This document shows positions 11,380 to 22,110 of a DNA stretch of 64,000 nt, one piece after another. The translations under genes were made by a program, and so were the position numbers. The stretch is from Cymbidium sinense (Eukaryota; Streptophyta; Magnoliopsida; Asparagales; Orchidaceae): the NCBI GenBank assembly GCA_021442155.1, contig CM038222.1, positions 53,501,352 through 53,565,351 of the forward strand, read 5' to 3'. Numbering within the stretch: the first letter of the stretch is position 1; each line of letters opens with the position of its first letter. The notes under the pieces were generated by a model, which saw nothing but the letters and a program-made list of their open reading frames with translations, did no database searches and was not told where the DNA came from.

Positions 11380-11790
11380 TGCAGTGGATTGATCTTGGAG
11401 ATCAGATTCACCTTATGAGAAAGCATGTAGTGTCGTAACTTTTGAGATGCAAAGATTAAAGCTAGGAAATTCTTTTCAATAGGTGGTAGTTTGCCTAAGC
11501 AGGAATTAGACAATGATTGAGGTAGTAGAGAGCATTTTATTTCCCTTCATCGTTAGTTTGAGCCAACAAAGTGCCAAAGGAGTCATCTAATGAAATGGTG
11601 TAGAGGATCAATGGCTTGCCTAGGATAGGGGCTGCTAGAACTGGTGATGTCATCAAGTAGTGCTTAATGTCTTCAAAAGCATGCTGACACTTGTCATCCC
11701 ACTTAAACTTGGCATCTTTTTTTTGATAAGTGTTGAGAATGGTTGGCATCTTCTTGATTGGTTGGATATGAAGCATCTTGATATACCAAT
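11380..11790 (-). pseudogene. Retroviral-type RNase H and RT connection remnant (copy B)
   Basis: The minus frame 11537-11776 reads KKDAKFKWDDKCQHAFEDIK, then PVLAAPILGKPLILYTISLD and LLAQTNDEGK, which is the standard end of gypsy RT and the start of RNase H. Further on (about 11400-11490) the segment PPIEKNFLALIFASQKLRHY continues the domain. A frame break separates the two parts. The same LALIFA segment is the only trace left at 36117-36156. Confidence 0.8.
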
Positions 11791-12900
11791 GACCCTTAGA
11801 ATGATCAGAGTTGAGTTAAATTTTAGGGGGTGGCATTTCTAAGATAGCCTTAATATTCTCTAGATCGATCTCTATTCCCTGGTTTTTGGACAACAAACCC
11901 AAGGAATTTCCCTGAAGCTACTCTGAATGCATACTTCAAGGAATTCATTTTGAGATTAAATTATCTTAACCATTTGAAAACTACTCTCAAGTTAAAGAGA
12001 TGGTCTTCCTTTTCTTTGTTTTTGACTACTAGCTCATCAACATAGCATTCAACTTGATGATGAATGAGTTTGTTGAAGATCCGAGTCATGGCCTGCTGGT
12101 ATATAGCACCGGTATTTTTTAGGTCAAAAGGCATGACCTTATAACAATAGATTCCAATTGAGGTTCAAAAAGCAGTGTTTCTTTCATCCTTGCCCATAGT
12201 TGTAGCTAGATGACCCATCCATGAAGGAGAAAACTGCGATGTCCACCATTAATTCTGGTATAGGAAGTGAAAATTTATCCTTAAGACATGCCTTATTTAG
12301 ATCCCTAAAATCGATGCATATGCAAATTTGGACATTCTTTTTCTTAACTAGGATAACACTGGCTAACCAGATAGGATATTTTCCTTCCAAATTTAGCCAG
12401 TATTAATCAATTTTTTGATTTTAGAAATGACCTGTTGTTCAATGTCTAATCGCATGTGTTTAGGAGCTTGCTTGATAGGATTAGTATTAGGTTATATTGC
12501 TAGTTTATGGACTGCTATGCCAGAAGATAAATCAGACATTTCTTCATAACTCCATCTAAAGCAGTCCTTAAACTCAATTAATAGTCTAACTAAGTCATTG
12601 GCTTCTTCTTTATTCAACAAAGAACTGATGTATGTCAGACATGGATTATCTTCGGTTCCCAAGTTGATTTCTTTGAGCTCATCGATGGTTAATATGATCT
12701 TTTCTTTGAACTCTGGTGGTGCATCTCTGACTTCAGGCTCATTTAGGTCATCTGAAGTTTTTAAACATACCTCCTTATAAGAGTTAGCATGATTTGAGAA
12801 GAACTTATAAGACCCCAAATGAGTGGTGATGATTAGGCAATGGTTGTCATCATCGACTAGACCCACTATGCTAAATCCTAATTCTGGTCTTGATTGAGAA
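11791..12900 (-). pseudogene. Reverse transcriptase remnant, Tat Pol (copy B)
   Basis: The N-terminal part (12492-12866) contains IDELKEINLGTEDNPCLTYI, EFKDCFRWSYEEM and AVHKLAI, the usual lead-in to plant gypsy RT. Core pieces at 12184-12390 are YPIWLASVILVKKKNVQ, CIDFRDLNKACLKDKF and FSFMDGSSSYN, with the first catalytic Asp kept in FMDG. The active-site box at 12033-12044 reads YVDE instead of YVDD, followed by LVVKNKEKEDHL. A frameshift lies between 12184 and 12060 and another near 12400. The changed last Asp, together with stops, marks it as dead. Confidence 0.85.
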
Positions 12901-13646
12901 TATTTGCTTTGGTTGTCCCATAACCTTTCAAAGTAATCTGACCTGTGTTTAGACCAAGTATGTAAGATTAATCCCTTCTTTGCTAAGTTAAGAATACAGG
13001 GTGAATGCTAATCAAAAGGCAATTGTATTAAATCTTTATATGAATCATCCTCAAGTTCCACATCAGCTTCTTAACTTGAGGATGATGCTCCAAACAAAAA
13101 TCTCTTTGGCTTGACATCTGTGGATGGCTTGGGGGCCTCCTTAACTACTAAACCTTCAACTTTATGAGAAGTAAGTGAAGTTAGAGCTAAGGTTCCCAAT
13201 TGCTATCTGACTGTTCTACATAATAGTGATTCAGATACATTCATGCTTTGCTTGGAGGTCTGGTCTTCATCGCTGTCTGGCCCAAATGTCACCTCCAAAG
13301 GGACCTGCTGAGAGGGGTTAATTAATATGCTAACCACATGAGACTCATCCTCCTAACTGAATTCTAAGTCTATGTGGATAGCGGGGGTATTCTTGTGAGT
13401 TGGAACATAGCTCCTATTGGGTGGCCAATAGGGAGGAGGTATTCCACCTCTAGAACTGTCTCTACATCAACCTCTTCCTCTACCTAGTGGGCGTTGAGTC
13501 ATCCTACCCATGTGTTAATATGAAGGAACAAATTGTGGGCAGAATCTAATATCTTGCTCTACTTCTTCCTCAGTGACTAATTCTCGTTCACTTGTATTTT
13601 CATTTTCTTTTCCTTTTTTCTTTTCATTTTCTTTTTCTTCTTTCTC
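12901..13646 (-). pseudogene. Pol linker between protease and RT (copy B)
   Basis: The minus strand shows a poorly conserved linker: an R/G-rich PLGRGRG stretch (about 13470-13490), RGGIPPPYWPPNRSYVPTHK (about 13390-13450), an acidic GPDSDEDQTSKQS (about 13265-13290), and APKPSTDVKPKRFLFGASSS (about 13080-13140). At least three stops interrupt it. In some Tat relatives (Ogre) an intron lies between protease and RT; no donor/acceptor pair convincing enough to call is seen here. Function of the linker is unknown. Confidence 0.55.
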
Positions 13647-13700
13647 TTAATCTTTTTCTTCATTTTCTTTTGTTTCTTTTTCTTTTGTTTTTGAACATTC
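13590..13700 (-). repeat. K/E-rich low-complexity coding tract (polypyrimidine on plus)
   Basis: The plus strand is an almost pure C/T tract (CTTTTTCTTCTTTCTC and similar). On minus it encodes a run of Lys and Glu (KTKEKETKENEEKD) at the C-terminal edge of the protease module. Slippage in this tract probably contributed to frame loss. Confidence 0.7.
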
Positions 13701-14187
13701 ACCAAGTTTGTGAGAATAGACTTTTTGATTTAGGGGAAGATAGTAGGCTGCATCTTGGTATATCTCAACCTCTCTGATTGAGAATGACTTCAAGTCTCTT
13801 TTAACATAATACTCAATTCCACCACTTTGAAATTTGATGCACTGATGTAAAGAGGATGGAACCGTGTTATTTCCATGTATCCAAGGCCTATCAAGCAAAG
13901 CAATGAAAGTTGTGTCTGAATCAATTATGTAGAACATGGCTTCTGTCTTTCAGTCATCTATCTCCAATGGAAACACTATAGAACTTAAAGCCCTCTAACC
14001 TTTATCATTGAATTCTCTCAACATCATTCGATCTCCTCAGAGTTCAGAGATGTCAATCCTTAAGTAGGCAAGGGTATTTAGACTCATAATATTCACTGAT
14101 GCACCTGGATCAACTAACACCCTGGCGAGACTGAATCTGCCCATGTCCACTATTATGTTGAGGGGGCGGTTGTGCTCTTTCATTAAA
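13647..14187 (-). pseudogene. Aspartic protease remnant (copy B)
   Basis: The minus strand reads HNRPLNIIVD, then LARVLVDPGASVNIMS with the protease active-site box as D-P-G in place of the usual D-T/S-G, then LNTLAYLRIDIS. After a break, the open stretch 13647-13937 gives IDSDTTFIALLDRPWIHGNN and VPSSLHQCIKFQ, the conserved C-terminal half. The upstream side is cut at about 14187, where LTR sequence in the opposite orientation begins, so gag and the first protease residues are missing. The homologous piece in copy D (32222-32546) keeps D-S-G. Confidence 0.8.
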
Positions 14188-16022
14188 TCAATTCTTGAAA
14201 TTTTCTCATAACCCATTTATATTCTCATTTATATTCACATATATAAATGAAATATAAATTCAAACAATCAAAACCACATTTAAAAATCAAACTCATACTC
14301 ATTCAAAATCCAACCTAAGCCTTTCAAGTCAAAATCTTGAACTTAGCCAAATCAACTTCAAATCAAGCCAAACTCTTGATTTTCATTCATGATTCAATCA
14401 ATCCTTCAATTATGAATTCAAATATAAATACAAACTCCAATCACTTAACCAAAACTCAATTCAAAAATCAAACCCAAGTCAAACTCATGTTCATCCCTTT
14501 GAACTTGAAATTGTCAAATGAATCAAAACCCATTTGACTTCAAATTAATTAAGGTTTATTTAATTCTAATTAATTGCCTAAACTTCTAAAATTCATATCT
14601 CAACCTAGAAAAATGAAAAAAATATGAAATAAATTGCATTAGAAAGATAATTGAACATATAATTTTGTAAAATAGATTTTGATTAATTTTGAATACTTCT
14701 TTTCTCTGAATTTGTGTTTTATTGAAAATATTAATTTGATAATTACTCCTTAATTAATTCACTATTTAATCTCAAACATCTTCAGTACATTTTTGGGGAG
14801 AACTTCTACCTCCCCTAATTTTCTTGGAATTTATTGATGGCTTAATTAGGAAAATATCTAATTCATTACCTAATTACCTCTTTAATATAATTAAAGATAA
14901 TTAAGGGTGTGATTAGTGGTTTAATCCTTTGTTGAAGTTGATTAAGTTCTGTTTCAGTAAATAGGAAATTTAGGGAATAATTTTAGGGCATTTCCCTAAG
15001 CTATTCCTTAAACCCCCCTTTCTTAATCCTCTCTTAATTAAGGGTTAGTTCACTAATTATCCTCTTAATTAACTTCTTAAAATTCTAAAACTTTTCATAA
15101 CTCAATTAATCTACTTGGGGTAAATTCTTAGGTGTTCAAGAGCCTAAGCTCAATTAAGGAAATCAAAATTCAACTCATATGTGTGAGGGGTGTTTCAAAA
15201 TTACTTAAGTTAAACCCCTTAACTTAATTAATCATTAATCATGAGCCAAATTGCATTTGGCCCCTTTCTTCCTAGGTGCATTGCAAATTTAAATTCCTTA
15301 TGAGTTTTTATGTCATCTCATTGACTCATAATTATTTGATTAGCTATGCTAAGGTGGTGTAGGTAAGGGATAATTAACATGCTTAATTCACACCTTAACC
15401 TAATCAAAATATAAAATGAATCTAATCACTTAAAAATTGAACCAAAACATCAAACACCTGTGAGAATGGGTTAAGAACAACAAACTCACTTCATATTTTT
15501 AAAAGTAAATTAAATTTAAAATCAAACAAAAATCATATTAAATAAACTTTGATTTATCTTAAGCTTTCTTATTTCATAGGATTGTCTTTAAGATTTGATT
15601 AAAGTGAATGTGTTTACATGCTTTCATTGCTTTAGTTCTTCCCCAACATGCTTAATATGTGTGTCATATGGTTTCATACATTTAGGATTTTCAAAAATCA
15701 AATTTAAAATGAAAATATTTCCTTTTTGTCAAATTGCATGTGTTGGCTAAAGTAAGAATATGAGTGGTCACTATCACTATTAAATTCAAATTATTTTTAA
15801 AATATATAATCAATTATCAAAACTGAAAGTGTGTTACTTATATCTTACTTATAAATTTGCATGTGAGTAAAATCTAAGGTTTAGCTTAGTGTAGGTTTTC
15901 CTTCTCCTCTTTTTAGTATATTTTTGAATAGGATTTTGCAAAGTGTGTGGTTCATTTGAAATGAACCTAACACTTGCCTAATTTCATATCCTATTCATCC
16001 TATGCTATTACTTAAGAAGGAT
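14188..16022 (+). mobile_element. Internally deleted LTR fragment (copy c, sense plus)
   Basis: This is inverted relative to most LTRs here. It starts inside the AT-rich repeat module (14190-14560), then at about 14580 jumps to sequence equivalent to the complement of 18480-19900. The TTGACC field, promoter and leader are therefore missing. It ends at 16022, where another LTR begins with TGTTGACC. Matching landmarks are the complement of CCTAACCCATTCCCACA (near 15470) and of the AGTGATAATAGCCA block (near 15760). It is a truncated derivative with neither natural end. Confidence 0.65.
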
Positions 16023-17376
16023 TGTTGACCTCATTTTTAGAATGAGCTCTCAACCCCTCCATCTTAGACATAGGACTCCTCTTAGACTTTAAGAGTTTCT
16101 TAGTCTTAAGACACATCTAGTGATTAGATGAACACTCAACCTAGTCCTAGAGACTTAGAAGAGTTAGTTATAGGAATAGGTCATGCCTTAGGGGTGTTAG
16201 GAAAACTTCCTACCCTTAGCATAAACCATTCCTCACATTCCTTCCTTCAAGTCAAACTCCAAATTAATTATATTTGATTTACTCCAAATTCAAATCAACT
16301 CCATATTATTGAAACTCATGATTGAAATCTATGATTGAAATCCATGAACAAAATCCATCAAAAATTCCCAAGTCTAAATTTTGCCTAAGTCCTTAATCTT
16401 GCCTTTAAGTACTTAACCAAAATTATGATTCAAACCTATTCAAATCTTTGAGATTTTCTCATATTCCATTTATTTTCTTATTTATATTCACATATATAAA
16501 TGAAGTATAAATTCAAATCAATCAAACCAAACCTCTAATTAAATTCTCAATTAAAATTTTTCCTAAGTCCCTTAATTTTTCATTAATGGACTTAGCCTAA
16601 ACCTTGATCTAAATCAATTCAAATCCATGAGATTTTCTTAAAACTTATTTATATTCTCAATTTATATTCACATATATAAAAGAAATATAAATATAAATCA
16701 ATCAAATCAAATACACAAAAATTAAATTCCCACTTTGAAATATCCTAAGTCCCATAATTTTCCATTAAAGGACCTATCCAAAACCTTGATCTAAATAACT
16801 CAAACTCATGGGATTTTCTCAAAACATTTATATTCTCATTTATAAACACATATATAAATGAAACATAAAAATAGATCAATCAAATCAAAAGGAAAAATTA
16901 AATCTCCAATTTAAAATACTTCTTAAGTCATTAATTTTTCATTAATGGACTTAACTTAAATCTTGATCAAACCATCTCAAAGTCATGGGATTTTCTCAAA
17001 ACTCATTTATATTCTCATTTATATTCACATATATAAATGAAATATAAATATAAATTAATTAAACCAAATTTAAAAATTCAAATACCTATTCCAAATTCTC
17101 TTAAGTCCTTTAAATCCTTCTTAATGGACTTAGCTCAAATCATGATTAAACCCTTTCAAATCCTTGAAATTTTCTCATGATCAATTTAAATTCTCATTTA
17201 TATTCGCATATATAAATGAAATATAAATTCAAACAATCAAAACCAATTCCAAAAATCAAACTCAAACCAACTCAAAATCCAACCTAAGCCTTTCAAGTCA
17301 AAATTTTAAACTTAGCCAAATCAATTTCAAATCAAGCCAAACTCTTGATTTTCTCTCATGATTCAATCAACCCCTA
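16023..17376 (+). mobile_element. LTR 5' end, sense plus (copy d), cut by assembly gap
   Basis: It begins with TGTTGACCTCA at 16023, one of three places where this terminus meets an unrelated flank, so it helps fix the LTR boundary. The terminal block (16023-16250, including CTAGAGACTTAGAAGAG) is followed by five ~180-bp repeats (about 16440-17230). The sequence then runs into the 100-N gap just as the region preceding the TTGACC field begins. Right of the gap the LTR sequence is in the opposite orientation and at a different module. Confidence 0.75.
16440..17230 (+). repeat. ~180-bp tandem repeats with palindromic AT core
   Basis: Five units have TTCACATATATAAATGA-type cores at about 16486, 16661, 16843, 17023 and 17202, a spacing of roughly 175-182 bp. 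Each unit contains a near-palindrome (TCATTTATAT...ATATAAATGA), then GAAATATAAA and TCAATCAAA, and a later CTTAGCC/CCTAAGTCC...TTAATGGACTTA segment. Degenerate arrays of the same unit lie at about 1380-2060, 22400-22720, 43320-43700, 54240-54540 and 63230-63880. Confidence 0.75.
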
Positions 17377-17476
17377 NNNNNNNNNNNNNNNNNNNNNNNN
17401 NNNNNNNNNNNNNNNNNNNNNNNNNNNNNNNNNNNNNNNNNNNNNNNNNNNNNNNNNNNNNNNNNNNNNNNNNNNN
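17377..17476. other. Assembly gap (100 N)
   Basis: Exactly 100 N, a conventional gap of unknown true size. Left of it is LTR sequence in plus sense; right of it is LTR sequence in minus sense beginning near a different module. The order and orientation across the gap should not be trusted. Confidence 0.99.
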
Positions 17477-20375
17477 AGAAAAACATTTATATTTCTATTA
17501 CATTGCCCCTTAAGCATAATCCCCTGCAGAAAATAATGGTTACACTAAGATTGCCCTACCATTAATTCTATGCATACACCCTAACATCAATACTAAAAAT
17601 AATACATCACAAAATAAAAGCAAACACCAAGCCATGCACTACCCTAACCTAAAGCTAGAAGTGGTGACTTAACCTAATGTGTGTGCTTTAAAAGGTTTGT
17701 GTGGTATGCTTAGCTATGGCTTTAAGGTTCAAATTTTCTAAGTGTGAAGATGTTCAACTTAGATGGGTGATTTCATTTAAGTGTTTAGTTGATTTGGGTG
17801 GTTTTTATTTGATGATTTATTTTGGTTTAAGTGAATCCTAGAATTAATTACTAAGTTTTAAAGAGAGGGAAAAGAGAAGAGAACTTCTTTTTCCTTCCCT
17901 ACCTTAAGTAATTTATAAAGTGGATTCATGTTTAATTTTGTTTAGTGAATATTTTATTATGTGTTTTAATTAATCCTAAGTTTAGATTTTCCCTAAACAA
18001 ACCTATTCAAAAGAAAGACATTTTAAGATTAAGTAAAGTGAATTAATATCATAAAACACACATCACTTCATTTCTTTCCCAACATGTATAACATGCATAT
18101 GAGTAAATCCTAAGCATATATATACATACAAATTGAAATGTTTAGCACACTTTATGATTAATGCGAAGAAGTGTTACTGAAGAAAATTGGAATGCTTTAT
18201 GATGCATGACTTTCATTAAGTAGAAAGAGGGGTTTCTTTTATCCATTATTCACGTGCACATGTATATGTATAAAAGGTATAAGTGAGTATGGTGCCATTG
18301 TTAGCAGCAGGGGTATAAGGTACAAGACCTACTTAAAGCCTTGCAACCTAGAGATTGTCCAAACTAATAGACCACTTTCCTTAAATACAAACACATGTAC
18401 AAAAGAAATGAATGGAAAAGAAATATGTAAAAAGTTTGTGTTTGTTTGTTTATTTTATTTAGGCAGATATTATGTATGTGGTTTAGGCAAATGTTAAGTT
18501 CATTTCAAATGAACTATACACTTTGCCAAATCCTATACAAAACTATGTTAAAAGAAAAGAGAAGGAAAGCTACACTATACACATTTTCATATTTATATCC
18601 ACATGTAAGCTTATAAATAATTATAAGTATCACACTTTCACTTTTAGGTATTTGATTTATAGATTTTTAAAATAGTTTTGGATTTAGTAGTAATAATTGC
18701 CATTAATATTTTTTTACTTTAGCCAAAACATGCAATTTGACATAATAAAAACATTTCATTTTCAATTTGATTTTTGAAAAGAAGGGATGCTTGAAACTCA
18801 TATGACATTCACATTTAGCAAGTTAGGAAAGAACTAAAGTGATGAAAGCATGTAAACACATTCACCCTAATTAATTCCTAAAGACAATCTTATGAAATAA
18901 GAAAGCTTAAAGCAAATCAAGTTGTTTTTTAAGGAAGGTTTGATTTTGTTTTGAGTTTGATTTAATTTGAGAAATATGAGGTGAGTTTGCTACTCCTAAC
19001 CCATTCCCACATATGTTTGTTGATTTAGTTTATTCTTAGGATCATTATATGATTTTTTATATTTTTCCTAGGTTATGGTATACATTAAGTGTGTTAATTA
19101 TCCCTTACCTACACCACCTTAGCATAGTTAATCAAATAATTATGAGCCAATGATATGACATAAAATCACACAATGAATTTAAATCAAAAATGCACCTAAG
19201 AGGAAAAAGGCCTAATGCATTTGGCTCATTATTAATGATTAATTAAGCTAAGGGGTTTAAGTTTAAGAAATTTCATAACCCTCTCACACATATGAGTTGG
19301 ATTTTGATTTCCTTAATTGTACTTAGGCTCTTGAACACTAAGCATCTACCAAAGATAGATTAATTGAGTTATGGAAAGTTTTAGAATTTTATGAAATTAA
19401 TTTAGGGAGTAATTAGTGAATTAACCCTAATTAAGATTAAATTAAGGAAGAAAGAGGGTTTAAGGAATATCTTAAGGAAAGCATCCCAAAATTATTCTCT
19501 AAACCTCATATTCAGTTAAGAAAAACTTAATTGACTCAATCAGAGGGTTAAACCACTAATCATACTCTTATTTAAGCTTAATTACATTAAAGAGTGATTA
19601 AGGAATGAACTCAAAATTCCTCTAATTAAGCCACCAATAAATCCCAAGGAAATTTAGGGGAGGCAGGAGTCATCCCACTAATTATGCACAAGAAGTTTGG
19701 GATCAATCAGTGGAGTAATTAGAGGGTAACATTCCAAATAAAATGCAAATTCAGAGAAAAGCACTCTTTAAAATCTATTAAAATCATTTTTAGAATATTC
19801 TATGTTTAATTATCTATCTAATGCAATTTATTTCATATTTTTCTAATTTTTTTAAGCTTAGATATGAATTTAGGAAGTTTCCATGATTAATTAGGTGATT
19901 AATAGCCTAATTAAATGTTTAATCCCATTGGGGCCACGTGGACTGCTGACACGGCATGCACTTTTCACATGGAGTGATGGGATTCGATATTTAAGTTGTC
20001 ACATCATAGCACCACGTTAGCGGCAGTGCTATGTGCTTTCTCCTCACCCATCCGATAAATGATCGAATGATTGAGGTTAAAGCCACGATTCTAAATAAAG
20101 GAAATGTGTGATATACTTGTCTTTGATCATGGTCGTCCACCCAAAACATGCGGATGGATAGCCCATGATCCTTCCCTATTCTTCTTTGTGAGAAATGGAC
20201 ACCGTCCATCTTTTAGGGGAAGATCCGAGCTCGATTAAGCTCAGATTGGATTGAAACTCAACCCACACCATCTAGAGATAAAAAGGATCACATCTAATAG
20301 CTAGAATCTCATGGGGAGATACTTTACTTCACAAAGCACCAGACCACATTGAAATTATGCTTGGTTTAATGACAT

Positions 20376-20383
20376 ACCTCATA
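20376..20383 (-). promoter_or_regulatory. Splice-donor-like site in LTR sense strand (copy e)
   Basis: The sense strand reads ATGAG|GTATGTC. Aligned sites are GTGAG|GTAATT (27676 and 35850), GTGAG|GTATGCC (41337), ATGAG|GTTAGC (52269) and a GTATGTAA at about 62375. GT is kept in all six copies although surrounding sequence diverges. Use as a donor is inferred; no acceptor was identified. Confidence 0.4.
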
Positions 20384-20788
20384 GGAGGTGATCACCGACG
20401 CTCGATTCCCTTGGGAAAGCTTCATCCAGTGGAGACGAAGATTTATTGAGAGTTTGAGGTCTTGAGATTGGATGGATCCTTCTATGGGTCAAGTCCACCT
20501 TCACTTGAGCTCAACCTTGATTAAAATAGCACCACCCTTGCCTTAGAACTTGGGAAAAGGTCTAGGCAAGTTCGTTCGAGTTCCCAATGGAGCTTGCAAA
20601 GGGAATTTGATTGGTTTGAAGTGTGGAGTAAGTTGGCTTTTCAATGAAGCTCCCCTATTTTTGGTTTGAGTAAATTTAAAAATGGAGAAGTTGAAATCAC
20701 TCTAGGAAGCCTGGGATCACTTGGCAATGGCTCCTTTGGCTTCCCTTAGCTCAATCGAGTGTGAGGCTGTGAAGTTTGAATGGAATTA

Positions 20789-20806
20789 GGGGGAGTATAT
20801 CTCCCC
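20789..20806 (-). promoter_or_regulatory. TATA-containing palindrome, putative LTR core promoter (copy e)
   Basis: GGGGAG and CTCCCC arms enclose TATAT (ATATA on the sense strand). About 20-25 nt downstream on the sense strand is TTCAAACTTCACAG, similar to GCAAACTTCACATTC after the corresponding palindrome of copy h. This suggests a core promoter and start region. Inference only. Confidence 0.4.
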
Positions 20807-21151
20807 ATTGAATGATCAATAACTGTGAAGGAGCTTGCTATTTTGATCCAATTGACCCAATTCAATGGGTTGTTTGAGCTGTTTAGAGTGGCATGACATT
20901 CAATTTTGGCCAAAGGAGGAATGGGTGAGGTGGCCATGTGCTAAAACAAGGTGGAGGGAGGATTTCATGTGGCCATTTTCAAAGGAGGTGGTCGATTTTG
21001 GATTAGGGTTTGGTTTGGTTGACCCAAACCCATTGCGTCATGTGTACTAGGTCCATTAGTGACCATTTGGTCCACTAAGAGGATGCCAAGTGTCCATGTA
21101 ATGGAATTGACCAAATTCCAAGTGGATTTGGCCAAAACTTACCCTATGGCC

Positions 21152-21171
21152 TAAGGGTAAAATGGTCATTT
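21152..21171 (-). promoter_or_regulatory. Conserved LTR promoter box (AAATGACCATTTTACCCTT)
   Basis: This ~19-nt element is retained in five LTR copies: 21152-21171, 28284-28302, 42059-42077, 52992-53010 (all minus sense) and 35240-35258 (plus sense). In each it lies at the border between the TTGACC field and the leader region. It is more conserved than its surroundings. Its binding factor is unknown. Confidence 0.5.
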
Positions 21172-21179
21172 GGCTTGGG

Positions 21180-22110
21180 TTTCAATTTGACTATGTTTGG
21201 TATGTATAAAAAATGGGTTAGGACAAGTTTCATTGAGTTTGGAGTTGGTTTGATATGATTTGGCTCATGTTGACCCATTTAGGTCAAAAATGACTTGGGT
21301 CAATTGGTCAAATTAGGTCAAACTAAGGGTTGGGTCAAGTTCATATGATCGTTTGAAATATTTTGGTGGCTTTTGTTTGATTTAATTTGGTTTATATTTG
21401 GTTTTGGTTCAATTGAGTTCATTTAGATCAAATGGATAAAGTTGACCAAATTGACCCATTTGACCTATTTGGGTTAGTTCATGGGCTTGTTCATGTTTGA
21501 TTGGTATCTTTGTTTCTAATCAATTTGGTTTATATTTGAGGTTGGCTCAATTTGACCTTTTAGGTCAAGTTGGGTTCAAGGTCAATTGGGCTAGGTTAGG
21601 TCTAGTTGGCCAATTGAGACTTTGGTCAAGTTCAACAATCATTTTGGAATGAACTTGACCCATTAGTTTCAATCAATTTGGCTTAGATCAAGTTTTGACA
21701 TATTTTGACATTTTAGGTCAAGTTGGGTCAACTCTGGTCAAGTGGACAATTGGGCTAGGTTAAGCTCAAATGTTGACTTGGTCAAGTTCAAACATTGACC
21801 ATGAATAAGTTTTGATTAATGGTTTCAATCAATTTTGCCTATGGTGGATATTGGCTAGTTTAGGTTTCATTTTGGCTAAGTGTTGACTTGGTCAACCCTT
21901 AGGTTTGACTTGGTTTGACCTAGTTTGAGTGATTGATTATCTCATGATGATTGTTAATCATGATGAGAGGCTTAGATGGGCTTAGTTCAGTCCAATTTGG
22001 TTAGGATTAGAATTTGGCTCATAAGGATACTTTAGGTCACTTTGGGTCAAGTGAGCCTAAGTAGGTCAAATGACTTGGTCAAAGCTTGATTTGAGTTTGA
22101 CTGTACTCAC
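21180..22110 (-). repeat. TTGACC/GGTCAA motif field of LTR copy e
   Basis: Dense GGTCAA, TTGACC and AGGTCAAG words occur in both orientations over ~0.9 kb, with inverted pairs such as GTTGACCAAATTGACC. The module also occurs in copies a, f, g, h, i and j. It is not a simple tandem repeat; spacing varies from 5 to 20 bp. Confidence 0.65.

Noticed and set aside
12901..13646. Ogre-type intron between protease and RT
   Set aside because: No donor-acceptor pair with preserved flanking frame could be made out in this decayed linker.
14337..14537. Small open frame with an NLAKSxSNQAK-like start, recurring at 22119-22346 and 62982-63173 on the LTR sense strand
   Set aside because: At 14337 the start codon is TTG rather than ATG, the protein is low-complexity Asn/Ser/Lys/Gln, and homologous positions in other LTRs are broken. 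It reflects AT-rich repeat composition.
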